A stretch of DNA of 64,000 nucleotides from a bacterium (lineage in GTDB: Bacteria; Pseudomonadota; Alphaproteobacteria; Rhodobacterales; Rhodobacteraceae). Both the position numbers and the translations under genes were made by a program. Positions 17,326-26,209 of this stretch are shown here, one piece after another (within the stretch, counting starts at the first letter, position 1; each line of letters begins with the position of its first letter). The notes beneath the pieces are model-generated. The model was not told the origin of the DNA. It did no database searches and saw nothing but the letters and a program-made list of their open reading frames with translations. Location: positions 62,001-126,000 of the forward strand of contig WGOE01000006.1 in the NCBI GenBank assembly GCA_016124195.1, read 5' to 3'.

Positions 17326-19125
17326 ATGGCACAGGTTGACACGCAGGTCGCAACGCAAGAGCGGGCGACATCGCGCAGGATCAGCGCATTGGCGGCGCTG
17401 CGGCCCTTCATAGCCCCCTACCGGTCGATGGCCATCGCGGCCGGGGTGGCTTTGGTCCTCACGGCCTCGGTCAGCCTGATCCTGCCGATGGCGGTGCGCC
17501 GGGTGATCGACGGCTTCGGCGTGGAACGCGCCGCCATGCTGGACCAGTATTTCGGCGCGGCCCTTCTGGTGGCGCTGGTTCTGGCCGTCGGATCGGGCGT
17601 GCGCTACTACTTCGTGACGCGCCTTGGCGAAAGGGTGGTGGCCGACATCCGCCGCGCCTTGTTCGACAAGGTGATCGGGATGAGCCCGGCCTATTTCGAA
17701 CGCATCATGTCGGGCGAGGTGCTGAGCCGGATCACCACGGACACCACCTTGATCCTGTCGGTGCTGGGCTCTTCGGTCTCGGTCGCGTTGCGCAATGCGC
17801 TGACGCTGGTGGGCGGGCTGGCGCTGTTGATGCTGACCTCGGCCAAGCTGTCGCTTCTGGTCATGCTGATCGTGCCGGCGGTGGTGGTGCCGATCGTGGT
17901 CCTGGGCCGCAAGGTGCGCCTGTCGGGCAAGGAAAATCAGGATCTTATCGCGCAATCCTCGGGCAAGGCCTCTGAAGCCTTGGGGGCGGTGCAGATCGTG
18001 CAGGCCTTCACCCATGTCGAGGCGACGCGCGACGAATTCGGCGCCGTTACCGAGGCGAGCTTTGCCTCCGCCCTGCGCCGGATCGGCCTGCGCGGCGTGA
18101 TGACCTTTGTCGTGATGTTTCTGGCCTTTGCCGGGGTGGTGGGCGTGTTGTGGATCGGGGCGCATGATGTGCGCAGCGGGGTCATGACGCCCGGCGAATT
18201 GGTGCAGTTCGTCATCTATGCCGTGCTGGTTTCGGGCTCGGTCGGGGCCCTGTCGGAAATCTGGGGCGAATTGCAGCGCGCGGCCGGGGCCACCGAACGG
18301 CTGGTCGAGATACTCGAGGCCACCGACCCGGTGCAGGATCCGGCCGACCCCGTGACCCTGCCGCAGCCGGTGCGCGGCGCGCTGGCCCTGAAGGACGTGC
18401 GTTTCTTTTACCCGACCCGCCGTGAAACTTCGGCGCTGGACGGCATCAGCCTGACCATCGCTCCGGGCGAGACGGTGGCGCTGGTTGGGCCTTCGGGGGC
18501 GGGCAAGACCACGGTATTCCAGCTTTTGCTGCGGTTTTTCGACCCCGATCAGGGCGCGGTCACGCTGGACGGCGTCGACCTGCGCGCGATGGAGCGCGAG
18601 ACGTTCCGCAAGGCCTTTGCGCTTGTGCCGCAGGATTCGGTGATCTTTGCCGCCTCGGCGCGTGAGAACATCCGCTTCGGCCGGCCCGAAGCCAGCGATT
18701 CCGAGGTCGAGGCCGCCGCCCGCGCCGCCGCGGCGCATGACTTCATCGCGGATTTGCCGCAGGGCTATGACACATTCCTTGGCGAACGCGGCGTGATGCT
18801 GTCGGGTGGGCAGCGCCAGCGTGTCGCCATCGCGCGGGCGATCCTGCGCGATGCGCCGGTGCTGTTGCTGGACGAGGCGACCTCGGCGCTTGATGCGGAA
18901 AGCGAGCGGCTGGTGCAGCAGGCGGTGGACCGGCTGTCGGTCGGGCGCACGACGGTGGTCGTGGCGCACCGGCTGGCCACGGTCAAGCGGGCCGACCGGA
19001 TCGTGGTGCTGGACAAGGGCCGCATCGTGGCGATGGGCACCCATGACGAATTGGTCGCACAGAATGGGCTTTATGCCCGGCTCGCCCGGTTGCAGTTCAC
19101 TGACGGGACCTCAGCCGCAGCCTGA
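17326..19125 (+). CDS. MsbA-like ABC transporter, fused permease and ATPase
   Basis: A 599-residue half-transporter expected to work as a homodimer in the inner membrane. An N-terminal six-helix membrane domain (about residues 25-315) is followed by a nucleotide-binding domain with Walker A GPSGAGKTT (near 388), the Q-loop region LVPQDSVIF, signature LSGGQRQR (near 490), Walker B LLLDEATSALD and the H-loop VVVAHRLATV. The architecture is that of lipid/multidrug exporters of the MsbA/LmrA type; the cargo is unknown. I start at the ATG at 17326, with AGGAG about 8 nt ahead, and discard 18 upstream codons. The 3-prime end overlaps the convergent Cys-cluster gene by 29 nt. Confidence 0.9.
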   Translation: MAQVDTQVATQERATSRRISALAALRPFIAPYRSMAIAAGVALVLTASVSLILPMAVRRVIDGFGVERAAMLDQYFGAALLVALVLAVGSGVRYYFVTRLGERVVADIRRALFDKVIGMSPAYFERIMSGEVLSRITTDTTLILSVLGSSVSVALRNALTLVGGLALLMLTSAKLSLLVMLIVPAVVVPIVVLGRKVRLSGKENQDLIAQSSGKASEALGAVQIVQAFTHVEATRDEFGAVTEASFASALRRIGLRGVMTFVVMFLAFAGVVGVLWIGAHDVRSGVMTPGELVQFVIYAVLVSGSVGALSEIWGELQRAAGATERLVEILEATDPVQDPADPVTLPQPVRGALALKDVRFFYPTRRETSALDGISLTIAPGETVALVGPSGAGKTTVFQLLLRFFDPDQGAVTLDGVDLRAMERETFRKAFALVPQDSVIFAASARENIRFGRPEASDSEVEAAARAAAAHDFIADLPQGYDTFLGERGVMLSGGQRQRVAIARAILRDAPVLLLDEATSALDAESERLVQQAVDRLSVGRTTVVVAHRLATVKRADRIVVLDKGRIVAMGTHDELVAQNGLYARLARLQFTDGTSAAA

Positions 19126-19630
19126 GCGCCTCGAGAAAGGCCTTGACCGCGCGGGGCAGCGGCCCGGTGTCATAGGCGATCAGGCTGGCCTCGGTCTGCG
19201 AGGTCGCGGCATCGAGGCGGGCCAGCAGGGCCAGACGTTCAGCCTCTTCGGCATCGGTCAGGGGCAGGGTGCGGGCGGCGGTCAAAAGCCCGTGATCCTC
19301 GTGCAGACGGCGCATGGCGCGAAAGGCGCGGTCCATCGCGGCAAGAAGGCCGGGTTCCGTGCGCCAGGACCGGCCGGCAAAGACCTCTTGGGTGACACGC
19401 TGGCCGGCACCGTGGCAGTTGTAACGCTGGCAGCCGGCAAAGCCGCGCGTGGCCAGATCGGCGTGTATCCGGCAGGCATGGCCGTCCAGATGGCGGCAGG
19501 CCACGGCAGCCGGCTTGTCGAAGGCAAAAGCGTCTCCGGCGTCGAAGGGCAAGAGAACGCAGCAGAGCGCCGCGCAGGCCTGGCAATCCGGGGTCAGATC
19601 GACCTCTCGTCGCGCTCCGTCCTCAGCCAA
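19097..19630 (-). CDS. Cysteine-cluster (YkgJ-like) protein
   Basis: A 177-residue cytoplasmic protein. The N-terminal third carries clustered cysteines (CQACAALCC near residue 16, then CRHLDGHACRIH and CQRYNCHG), a pattern like YkgJ-type proteins thought to bind zinc or an Fe-S cluster. The remaining two thirds are Arg/Leu/Ala-rich and helical. The function is unknown. It is convergent with the ABC exporter, overlapping by 29 nt, and divergent from the acyl-CoA synthetase. The frame starts at the ATG at 19630, and no strong Shine-Dalgarno is evident. Confidence 0.78.
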   Translation of the reverse strand: MAEDGARREVDLTPDCQACAALCCVLLPFDAGDAFAFDKPAAVACRHLDGHACRIHADLATRGFAGCQRYNCHGAGQRVTQEVFAGRSWRTEPGLLAAMDRAFRAMRRLHEDHGLLTAARTLPLTDAEEAERLALLARLDAATSQTEASLIAYDTGPLPRAVKAFLEALRLRLRSRQ

Positions 19631-19772
19631 TCTGTCCCGCCTCCACTGCCATGCGCGCCAGACCTAGCGTGGAAGATTTGACCTCTGCAACCCGGCGCTT
19701 GGCAAATCCGCGCTTTGCGCTCATCCTCTGCGCAAGCCCGGTGCAAAAAGGGGCGGTGTAAAGGAGAGGACC

Positions 19773-21659
19773 TTGGTCGGATTCCGGACGCGCGCGGATT
19801 TGGCCGCGATAGAGGCCGAGGCGCCCTGGGAGGCGCTGGATGTCGGGCACACGATGCATGATTTCCTGTCGCGGACCGCCCGGGCGCATGGTGGCCGGCC
19901 GGCGGTGACGTTTCAGCTGACCTCTGGCGCCAAGGACAAGGCGCTGACCTTGACCTGGGCCGCACTCTTGGACCGGGTCAGCCAGGCGGCGAACCTCTTT
20001 CGCAGCCTTGGCGTCGGGCCGGGCGATACGGTGGCCTATGTGCTGCCCAACGCGCTGGAAACCGTGGTGACGCTGCTGGGCGGGGCAGTGGCGGGAATCG
20101 TGGCGCCGATCAACCCGCTGCTCGAACCCTTGCAGATGGCCGCGATCCTGCGCGAGACGCGAGCCAAGGTGGTGGTGACGCTGAAACCATTTCCGCGCAG
20201 CGACCTGGCCCAGAGGGTGGCCGAGGCCGTGGCCGAGGCGCCCGGGGTCGAGACGGTGCTGCAGGTCGACCTTGCCCCCTATCTGCCCTTTCCCAAATCG
20301 CTGGTGGTCCGCCTGCTGCGGCCGAGGCATCACGTCGCGCACAAGGCCCGGGTGCTGGATTTCACCGCCGCGGTTGGCAGCCAGTCCAAGGCGCTGGCCT
20401 TTGCCGACCCGCCCGAGGACCGCGTTGCCGCCTATTTTCACACCGGCGGCACGACGGGCCTGCCCAAGGTGGCCCAGCACCGGATATCCGGGATGATCTA
20501 CAACGGATGGGCCGGCCACAGGCTTTTGTTCCGCGAGACCGATGTGGTCCTGTGCCCGTTGCCCCTGTTTCATGTCTTCGCCGCCTATCCGACCCTGATG
20601 TCGATGATCGCCTCGGGCGGTCATGTCGTCTTTCCCACACCGCAGGGCTACCGGGGCGAGGGTGTGTTCGACAATCTGTGGAAGCTGGTCGAACGCTATG
20701 GCGTCACCTACCTGATTGCCGTGCCGACAGCGCTTTCGGCACTGATGCAGCGGCCGGTCGATGCCAGGATCACCTCGCTCCGGGGCACGTTTTCAGGGTC
20801 GTCGCCTCTGCCGGCCGAACTGTTCAACCGCTATGAACGCGCGACCGGCGTGCAGATCATCGAAGGCTATGGCCTGACCGAATGCACCTGTCTGGTGGCC
20901 GTGAACCCGCCCGATGGCATCAAGAAGATCGGCTCGGTCGGGCTGCCCTTTCCGCATACCAAGGTGCGCATCCTGACGTCGGACGGGCAGGGCCTGCGCG
21001 ACTGCGCCACCGACGAGATCGGCGAGATCTGCGTCTTCAACCCCGGCGTCATTCCGGGCGGCACCTATGTCGAGGCCGACCGCAACAAGACCCTGTTCGC
21101 CGAAGGGATCTATCTGCGCACCGGCGATCTGGGGCGGCTGGACGGGGATGGCTATCTGTTCATCACCGGGCGGGCCAAGGATCTGATCATTCGCGGCGGC
21201 CACAACCTTGACCCTGCCCTGATCGAAGAGGCTCTGGCCGGCCACCCCGCGGTGGCCATGGCAGGGGCCATCGGACAGCCCGATGCCCATGCGGGCGAGG
21301 TGCCTTGCGTCTATGTCGAGCTTGTCGCCGGCGCCGAAGCGACGGTCGACGAACTGGCCGCATATTGCCGCGACCACATCACCGAACGCGCCGCCATCCC
21401 CAAGCATATCGAGATCCTGCCCGCCCTGCCCAAGACGGCGGTGGGCAAGATCCTCAAGCCCGAGCTGCGCAAGAAGGCCATTGCCCGGGTCTTTGACGCG
21501 GTGCTGGCCGAGGCGGGCCTTGCGGCGCGCGTGGCCGAGGTGGTCGATGACCGCAAGCGCGGGCTGATGGCGCGGCTGGGCCACAGGCTGCCTGCGCAAG
21601 AGATCGCCGTGTCCGAAGTGCTGGGCGCCTTCGCCACGCCCTGGGAATGGGCCGAGTAA
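19773..21659 (+). CDS. AMP-binding acyl-CoA synthetase
   Basis: A 628-residue adenylate-forming enzyme that would activate a carboxylic acid to its CoA thioester. The AMP-binding signature YFHTGGTTGLPK, the GYGLTE motif, YLRTGDLGRLDGDGYL and GRAKDLIIRGGHN, and the C-terminal lysine region LPKTAVGKILK, are all present. Compared with standard acyl-CoA synthetases (about 520-550 residues) it has a longer middle region and about 70 extra residues after the catalytic lysine. The start is the TTG at 19773, preceded by AAGGAGAGG; no ATG fits. Chain-length preference cannot be judged. It is a stand-alone gene. Confidence 0.88.
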   Translation: MVGFRTRADLAAIEAEAPWEALDVGHTMHDFLSRTARAHGGRPAVTFQLTSGAKDKALTLTWAALLDRVSQAANLFRSLGVGPGDTVAYVLPNALETVVTLLGGAVAGIVAPINPLLEPLQMAAILRETRAKVVVTLKPFPRSDLAQRVAEAVAEAPGVETVLQVDLAPYLPFPKSLVVRLLRPRHHVAHKARVLDFTAAVGSQSKALAFADPPEDRVAAYFHTGGTTGLPKVAQHRISGMIYNGWAGHRLLFRETDVVLCPLPLFHVFAAYPTLMSMIASGGHVVFPTPQGYRGEGVFDNLWKLVERYGVTYLIAVPTALSALMQRPVDARITSLRGTFSGSSPLPAELFNRYERATGVQIIEGYGLTECTCLVAVNPPDGIKKIGSVGLPFPHTKVRILTSDGQGLRDCATDEIGEICVFNPGVIPGGTYVEADRNKTLFAEGIYLRTGDLGRLDGDGYLFITGRAKDLIIRGGHNLDPALIEEALAGHPAVAMAGAIGQPDAHAGEVPCVYVELVAGAEATVDELAAYCRDHITERAAIPKHIEILPALPKTAVGKILKPELRKKAIARVFDAVLAEAGLAARVAEVVDDRKRGLMARLGHRLPAQEIAVSEVLGAFATPWEWAE

Positions 21660-21789
21660 GACCAGACTGGCGGCGCTGGCGTGATCGCTTGGCCGGGACG
21701 GCCCAAGGGCAAGGCGTCGCGATTTTTCAGTTGCATGAATCGGGGCGGTCGCTCAAATCTTCGTGAAAGCATGGGAAGGGGAGTTTGTC

Positions 21790-22311
21790 ATGAAGATTGG
21801 CGTGATCACGTTGATGGTGCTGGGATTGGGGGCCGCCGCGGCGCCGGCTCTGGCGGACCGGACCGACGTGCTTTATCAATACAAAAGCTGGCAGGTCGAG
21901 GGCGTGACCTTCGATGACGGCACCTTTGCCTGCCTTGCCGAGGTTTCGGACCCGGGCGAGAGCTTTTCGATCTGGACCTTTCCCGACAAGTCGATCCGTC
22001 TGCAGTTCTATTCTCAGGATTGGGACTTTGGCGAAAGCGGCAATGCCGACCTAGAGGTCGAGATCGACCACCGCTCGCCCTGGTCGATGACCAATGCCAG
22101 CCTGACGCAGAATTCGGTGCTGTTCGACCTGCCCGACCAGAAGGAAAGCGTGAATTTCATCGTGGAAGTGGCGCGCGGCTCTACCCTGCATCTGCGGTCG
22201 TCCGATGGCACGCCGGTCAAGGATTACTCGCTGGCGGGGTCCTCGGCCTCGATCAATTATCTGATCGACTGCGGCACCGCGATTTCAGGGTCGAAGAACC
22301 CGTTCAACTGA
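21790..22311 (+). CDS. Secreted/periplasmic protein of unknown function
   Basis: A 173-residue protein with a clear Sec signal peptide (MKIGVITLMVLGLGAAAAPALA, cleavage after ALA). The mature part is beta-rich (for example IRLQFYSQDWDFGESGNADLEVEID) and holds two cysteines (FACLAE and LIDCGT), which could form one disulfide. I do not recognise a named domain. It starts at the ATG at 21790 with AAGGGGAG upstream; the open frame begins nine codons earlier. It is followed by an AT-rich hairpin and the convergent dtd gene. Confidence 0.78.
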   Translation: MKIGVITLMVLGLGAAAAPALADRTDVLYQYKSWQVEGVTFDDGTFACLAEVSDPGESFSIWTFPDKSIRLQFYSQDWDFGESGNADLEVEIDHRSPWSMTNASLTQNSVLFDLPDQKESVNFIVEVARGSTLHLRSSDGTPVKDYSLAGSSASINYLIDCGTAISGSKNPFN

Positions 22312-22316
22312 ACCCC

Positions 22317-22335
22317 GATTTTTCTGCGAAAAATC
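22317..22335. terminator. AT-rich hairpin between convergent genes
   Basis: GATTTTTC (22317-22324) and GAAAAATC (22328-22335) form a perfect 8-bp stem with loop TGC, 5 bp after the stop codon of the periplasmic protein and 16 bp before the end of dtd. It is symmetrical and could end transcription from both sides, although the stem is weak. Confidence 0.5.
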
Positions 22336-22351
22336 CCGTGCCACGGCGGCG

Positions 22352-22795
22352 TCACAGGTCCGCCGTGTCCATCCAGATCGTGACCGGCCCGTCGTTGTTG
22401 AGCGAGACATCCATGTCGGCGCCGAAGATGCCCTTTTTCACCGCGATGCCTTCGGCCGCGATACGGGAGGCGAAGTATTCGTAAAGCCGGTTGCCCAGAT
22501 CGGGCACCGCGGCATAGGAAAAGCCGGGCCGGTTGCCGCGCAGGTCGGCGGCCAGCGTGAACTGGCTGACCACCAGAGCCGCGCCGCCGATATCGCGCAG
22601 CGAGCGGTTCATCTTGCCGGCCTCGTCCTTGAAAATCCGCAGCTTGACGATCTTGGCGGACAGGCGGTCGGCCTCGGCCTCGGTGTCGCCCTGCATGGCG
22701 CAGATCAGGATCAGAAGGCCCGCGCCGATGTCGCCGGTGACGGTGCCATTGACCGTGACACTCGCGCGCGAAACGCGCTGCAGAAGCGCCCTCAC
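22352..22795 (-). CDS. dtd: D-aminoacyl-tRNA deacylase
   Basis: A 147-residue protein of normal DTD length that hydrolyses D-aminoacyl-tRNA (and Gly-tRNA-Ala) to protect translation. It starts [17 protein letters not shown] and carries the two DTD signatures SQFTLAAD and [12 protein letters not shown] that build the active site across the dimer. Cytoplasmic. Its start overlaps the stop of the upstream sugar kinase gene by 4 nt, so the two are translationally coupled. Confidence 0.95.
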   Translation of the reverse strand: MRALLQRVSRASVTVNGTVTGDIGAGLLILICAMQGDTEAEADRLSAKIVKLRIFKDEAGKMNRSLRDIGGAALVVSQFTLAADLRGNRPGFSYAAVPDLGNRLYEYFASRIAAEGIAVKKGIFGADMDVSLNNDGPVTIWMDTADL

Positions 22796-23715
22796 AGTTC
22801 GGCGCGCCAGGGTGGATTGGCGCCGGGGCGCGACACGGTGACGGCGGCGGCCCGCGTGCCAAGCGCCAGGGCAGCGTCCAGTTCGGTATCGCTCAGGGTG
22901 GCCAGGCGCGGCTTGGTCAGGGCGCCAGCCTCGTGCAGGGCGCAGAGCGCGCCGGCATTGAACGTGTCGCCCGCGCCGACCGTATCGGCCACGGTCACCT
23001 TTTGCGCCGCAACGAAGCGGTCTTGCCTGGCCGTGACGGCGCGGGCGCCGGCAGAGCCTTCGGTGATGAAGACGACCTTGGGCCCCCGGGCGATGATGTC
23101 GCGGGCCAGCGTGGTGAGGTCGCCCGCGCCGCTGAGCCAGTGCAGATCTTCGTCCGACAGTTTGACGATGTCGGCCCTTGCGATCATCCGTTCGATGCGG
23201 GCGCGGTAGGGCGCCTCCTTGCCGGCGATGAAGCCGGGCCGGATGTTGGGGTCGATCATGGTCACGCGGGCCGCAGCCTCGCGCGCCTGAAGCGCCTCGT
23301 AAGTGCTGGCGGCCGGGTCGTTGACCAGCGAGATGCCGCCAAAGAACAGCGTATCGACGGCAGCGGGCAGGCTTGGCAATTGGTCCTGCGCCAGCATGAC
23401 GCCCGCCGTGCCCTCGTCATAAAAGGCATAGGTCGCCTGACCGTTCACCAATTTGACGAAGGCCACCGTGGTGGGCCGGCCAGAGCGCGCGCAAAATTGC
23501 GTGTCGACCTTGGAGGCTGCCAGCGTATCGGCCAGGATTTCGCCCAGCATGTCGGTCGATATCCCCGAGAAAAACGCCGAGGGCGCGCCAAGCCGGCCGA
23601 GGGCGATGGCCGTGTTGAATACCGCCCCGCCCGCATAGGGCGCAAAACAGGCCTCGCCCAGCGTGCTGGTGCGCGGCAGCATGTCGATCAGGGCTTCGCC
23701 ACAGCTGAGAATCAT
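22792..23715 (-). CDS. PfkB-family carbohydrate kinase, probable fructokinase
   Basis: A 307-residue ribokinase-fold sugar kinase. The first PfkB signature region is [17 protein letters not shown] (residues about 27-43), and the catalytic/anion-hole motif [14 protein letters not shown] lies near residue 245. [13 protein letters not shown] at the start resembles bacterial fructokinases. It phosphorylates a free sugar, likely fructose, at the expense of ATP; the exact sugar is an inference. It is the first gene of the kinase-dtd pair on the minus strand. Confidence 0.85.
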   Translation of the reverse strand: MILSCGEALIDMLPRTSTLGEACFAPYAGGAVFNTAIALGRLGAPSAFFSGISTDMLGEILADTLAASKVDTQFCARSGRPTTVAFVKLVNGQATYAFYDEGTAGVMLAQDQLPSLPAAVDTLFFGGISLVNDPAASTYEALQAREAAARVTMIDPNIRPGFIAGKEAPYRARIERMIARADIVKLSDEDLHWLSGAGDLTTLARDIIARGPKVVFITEGSAGARAVTARQDRFVAAQKVTVADTVGAGDTFNAGALCALHEAGALTKPRLATLSDTELDAALALGTRAAAVTVSRPGANPPWRAEL

Positions 23716-23781
23716 TTCACCCTCCCGAGGATTTTGCCGACGATAGCGGAAACCGCTGCGTTAGCGCAAACGGTCGGAATT

Positions 23782-23806
23782 GGTAGGATGGGCAATGCTG
23801 CCCATC
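23782..23806 (+). repeat. Short palindromic repeat, family B, copy 2
   Basis: GGTAG followed by GATGGGCA, loop ATGC and TGCCCATC-type arms. It is the same element as at 15378-15401, with one extra loop base. It directly abuts the purC stop codon (23807-23809), so it lies in the 3-prime untranslated part of that mRNA. Confidence 0.75.
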
Positions 23807-24769
23807 TTAGCGGAAGTAAGGCCGAAGTGCGGTGCGGATCCGGTCCAGCGGCGTCTCGCCCGCCAGATCCGGCACAAAGCGCGTGCCGGTGATCGCCTCA
23901 TAGGCCTGGATATAGACCTGCGATGTCGCCTCGATCATGGCTTGCGGAATTTCGGGGATCGGGTCCACGTAAGGATCGCAGCGCGCCGCAACCCAGGAGC
24001 GGATCACGTCCTTGTCAAAGCTTGGCGGCCGGCTGCCCGACTCGAACGCGGCCTGATAGCCGTCGGCCAGCCAGTAGCGGCTGGAATCCGGCGTGTGGAT
24101 CTCGTCCGCGATCAGGATCCGGCCGGCGCCGTCGAGCCCGAATTCATATTTGGTATCAACAAGGATCAACCCGCGCGCCGCGGCCATCTTCTGTCCGCGC
24201 GCATAAAGCGCCAGCGCCGCGGCCGAGACTTCCTCCCACTGGGCGGGCGTCAGAAGTCCCTGCGCAAGAATCTCGGCCTCGGTCAGCGGTTCGTCATGCG
24301 CGCCGTCGAAGGCCTTGGAAGTCGGTGTGATGATGGCCCGTTCCAGCGCCTGATTGTCGCGCAAGCCGTCGGGCAGCACATGGCCATAAAGCGCGCGGGT
24401 GCCCTTCTTGTACTGGGTCAGAATCGAGGTCGAGGTGGTGCCGGCCAGATAGCCGCGCACCACGACCTCGACCGGCAGGATCGTCAGCCGCCGGCCGATC
24501 ACCACATTGGGGTCGGGGTAGTCGATGACATGGCTCGGCATGATGTCGGCGGTCGCATCGAACCAGAAGCGCGCGACCTGGGTCAGCACCTGACCCTTGA
24601 ACGGAATGGCCGCAAGGATGCGGTCGAAGGCCGAAATCCGGTCCGAGGCGATCAGGATGCGCCGCCCGTCGGGCCAGGTCGCATCGGCGGGCAAGTCGTA
24701 GCAATCGCGGACCTTGCCAAAATAGGGGTTCGGCAGTTCGGGAATGCGGGCATGGGGCAAGACGCGCAT
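23807..24769 (-). CDS. purC: Phosphoribosylaminoimidazole-succinocarboxamide synthase, long form
   Basis: A 320-residue SAICAR synthase that joins CAIR and aspartate in purine synthesis. Motifs are [55 protein letters not shown] and [14 protein letters not shown], all diagnostic for PurC. At about 320 residues it belongs to the longer type (as in yeast Ade1) rather than the roughly 240-residue form that usually sits with purSQL. Rhodobacterales often carry both, so this may be a second copy. Monocistronic on the minus strand. Confidence 0.94.
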   Translation of the reverse strand: MRVLPHARIPELPNPYFGKVRDCYDLPADATWPDGRRILIASDRISAFDRILAAIPFKGQVLTQVARFWFDATADIMPSHVIDYPDPNVVIGRRLTILPVEVVVRGYLAGTTSTSILTQYKKGTRALYGHVLPDGLRDNQALERAIITPTSKAFDGAHDEPLTEAEILAQGLLTPAQWEEVSAAALALYARGQKMAAARGLILVDTKYEFGLDGAGRILIADEIHTPDSSRYWLADGYQAAFESGSRPPSFDKDVIRSWVAARCDPYVDPIPEIPQAMIEATSQVYIQAYEAITGTRFVPDLAGETPLDRIRTALRPYFR

Positions 24770-24970
24770 CGGGGCCTCCGGTCAGTTGCCCCCCAATGCC
24801 CGGCAGGGCGCCGAGAGTCAACGGCAGGTCAGGGAGGCGAAAAATGGTCGCACATCGCGGGGGCAGTTGACGAAGACGGAACGCCGAAGCCGGACCCCGA
24901 GGCCGGCCGCGGCACTCGCCCAGACTGCCCGCGCCTGCCTTCCTGTTGGCAGGGCGCTCTGCGGACCCGG

Positions 24971-25009
24971 CTGGGAGGGCTGACTGCCCTCCCAGACCCT
25001 CCCGTGAGT
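24971..25009 (-). repeat. REP-like palindromic element, family A, copy 3 (inverted)
   Basis: Stem CTGGGAGGG (24971-24979) / CCCTCCCAG (24987-24995) with a 7-nt loop, followed by ACCCTCCCGTGAGT. Read on the minus strand it has the same lead-plus-stem design as the copies at 7700 and 14508. It lies about 40 bp beyond the stop codon of the zinc-ribbon gene, at the end of the XpaC-TelA-SPFH operon. Confidence 0.65.
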
Positions 25010-25048
25010 TGATGCACAAAGAGCAAGAGGCAGGGCGGTGCGCCGCGG

Positions 25049-26206
25049 TCAGCCGCCGTTCTGGTATTTCTGGTAGAGATAGAAGCCCACTCCCGCCACG
25101 ATGGCGGCGCCGACCACCGCGAAGGCGATCTTCCAGGCGCTCCATGGCCGTTCGCCCTGCACCTCGCCGGTCTGGCCATTCACGAGGAACCGATAGCTCT
25201 TGCCACTGTACTTGTAGGCAGCCATCCAGACCGGCAGCAGGATATGCTTGAAGGTTTCGTCCGCATAGGTCGTGTCCACGCTGTCGATGCGCTGTTCGTC
25301 CCCGCCGATGTCGCGGCGCACGTCGTCATAGATCACGCGGCTCATCTTGACCTTGGCCACCTTGTTGCCCTCGACCAGGGGGACGGTATAGCCCTCGGCC
25401 TGAAAGCCTGCGAGGTAGTCGGGCGTGTAGGCTTGCAGGGCCGACAGGGTCCAGGGTTCCAGCCCGTCGCCGAGGCCCGACGGCAGCGAGGTCGAGGCGA
25501 TGGCCAGAACGTCGTCGAAATCGCGGCTGACCACCCCCGAGGCCGGATACCATGCCGTCTTTTGCACCTGTTCCTGACGCTGTTCGTTGCGGCCGTTCAC
25601 GTTGACGGTCACGGTACGGGTTTCGTAGTAATGCACGCCCTTGGCGCCGCGGTAGCGGCTGGTCGTCGCGGCATCGAAGGTCCAGTAGGGCACATAGATC
25701 CCGTTCATCGCCCGGCCGGCGCGGGTGAACTCCAGCAGGCGGTTGGGGGCGAACCACAGGCTGCCGAGCCAGGCGATAAGCGCCTTGCGCGCCGCAGGCT
25801 CGTCCAGCACGAAGGGGATGACCGCCTGCGGCTTGATCTTGCGTTCCGATCCAGTGTCGATGACCACGGGCGAGGCGCAGAACGGGCATTCGGTGGCGTG
25901 GGATGCGCCCTGAAACTCGACCACCGCGCCGCAGTTCGGGCACTTGGTCGAGCGGACCTCGGCCGTGGCGGTGGCGGGCAGATCGTCAGACAGTCCCTTG
26001 GCAAGGGGGTGTTCCTGAAAGGCCTTGGCCTTGGCAGGCTTGGCCCAGGGGCCGGCGCTGGCCTCGCCCTCGGGGGTGATGGTCTGTTCAAACCCGCAAT
26101 GGTCGCATTTCAGCACGGTCTGCCCGGGTGCATAGCGCAGTTCGGCGCCGCATTGCTGACAGGGCCAGCGGTGTTCTTCGCTGACAGCGGTCTTGTCGGC
26201 GACCAT
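25049..26206 (-). CDS. Double zinc-ribbon, tail-anchored membrane protein (YdjG-like)
   Basis: A 385-residue protein. Two zinc ribbons are visible: C16/C19/C34/C37 and C89/C92/C107/C110. A large middle domain follows, with YVPYWTFDAATTSRYRG and repeated aromatic beta-strands, and one C-terminal membrane helix (about residues 361-378) ends in YQKYQNGG. The design matches the zinc-ribbon membrane proteins that accompany SPFH proteins, such as Bacillus YdjG (family knowledge from memory). Only 3 nt separate it from the SPFH gene. It probably anchors the SPFH protein at the inner membrane. It is the last gene of the six-gene module. The biochemical function is unknown. Confidence 0.82.
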   Translation of the reverse strand: MVADKTAVSEEHRWPCQQCGAELRYAPGQTVLKCDHCGFEQTITPEGEASAGPWAKPAKAKAFQEHPLAKGLSDDLPATATAEVRSTKCPNCGAVVEFQGASHATECPFCASPVVIDTGSERKIKPQAVIPFVLDEPAARKALIAWLGSLWFAPNRLLEFTRAGRAMNGIYVPYWTFDAATTSRYRGAKGVHYYETRTVTVNVNGRNEQRQEQVQKTAWYPASGVVSRDFDDVLAIASTSLPSGLGDGLEPWTLSALQAYTPDYLAGFQAEGYTVPLVEGNKVAKVKMSRVIYDDVRRDIGGDEQRIDSVDTTYADETFKHILLPVWMAAYKYSGKSYRFLVNGQTGEVQGERPWSAWKIAFAVVGAAIVAGVGFYLYQKYQNGG

Positions 26207-26209
26207 GTT

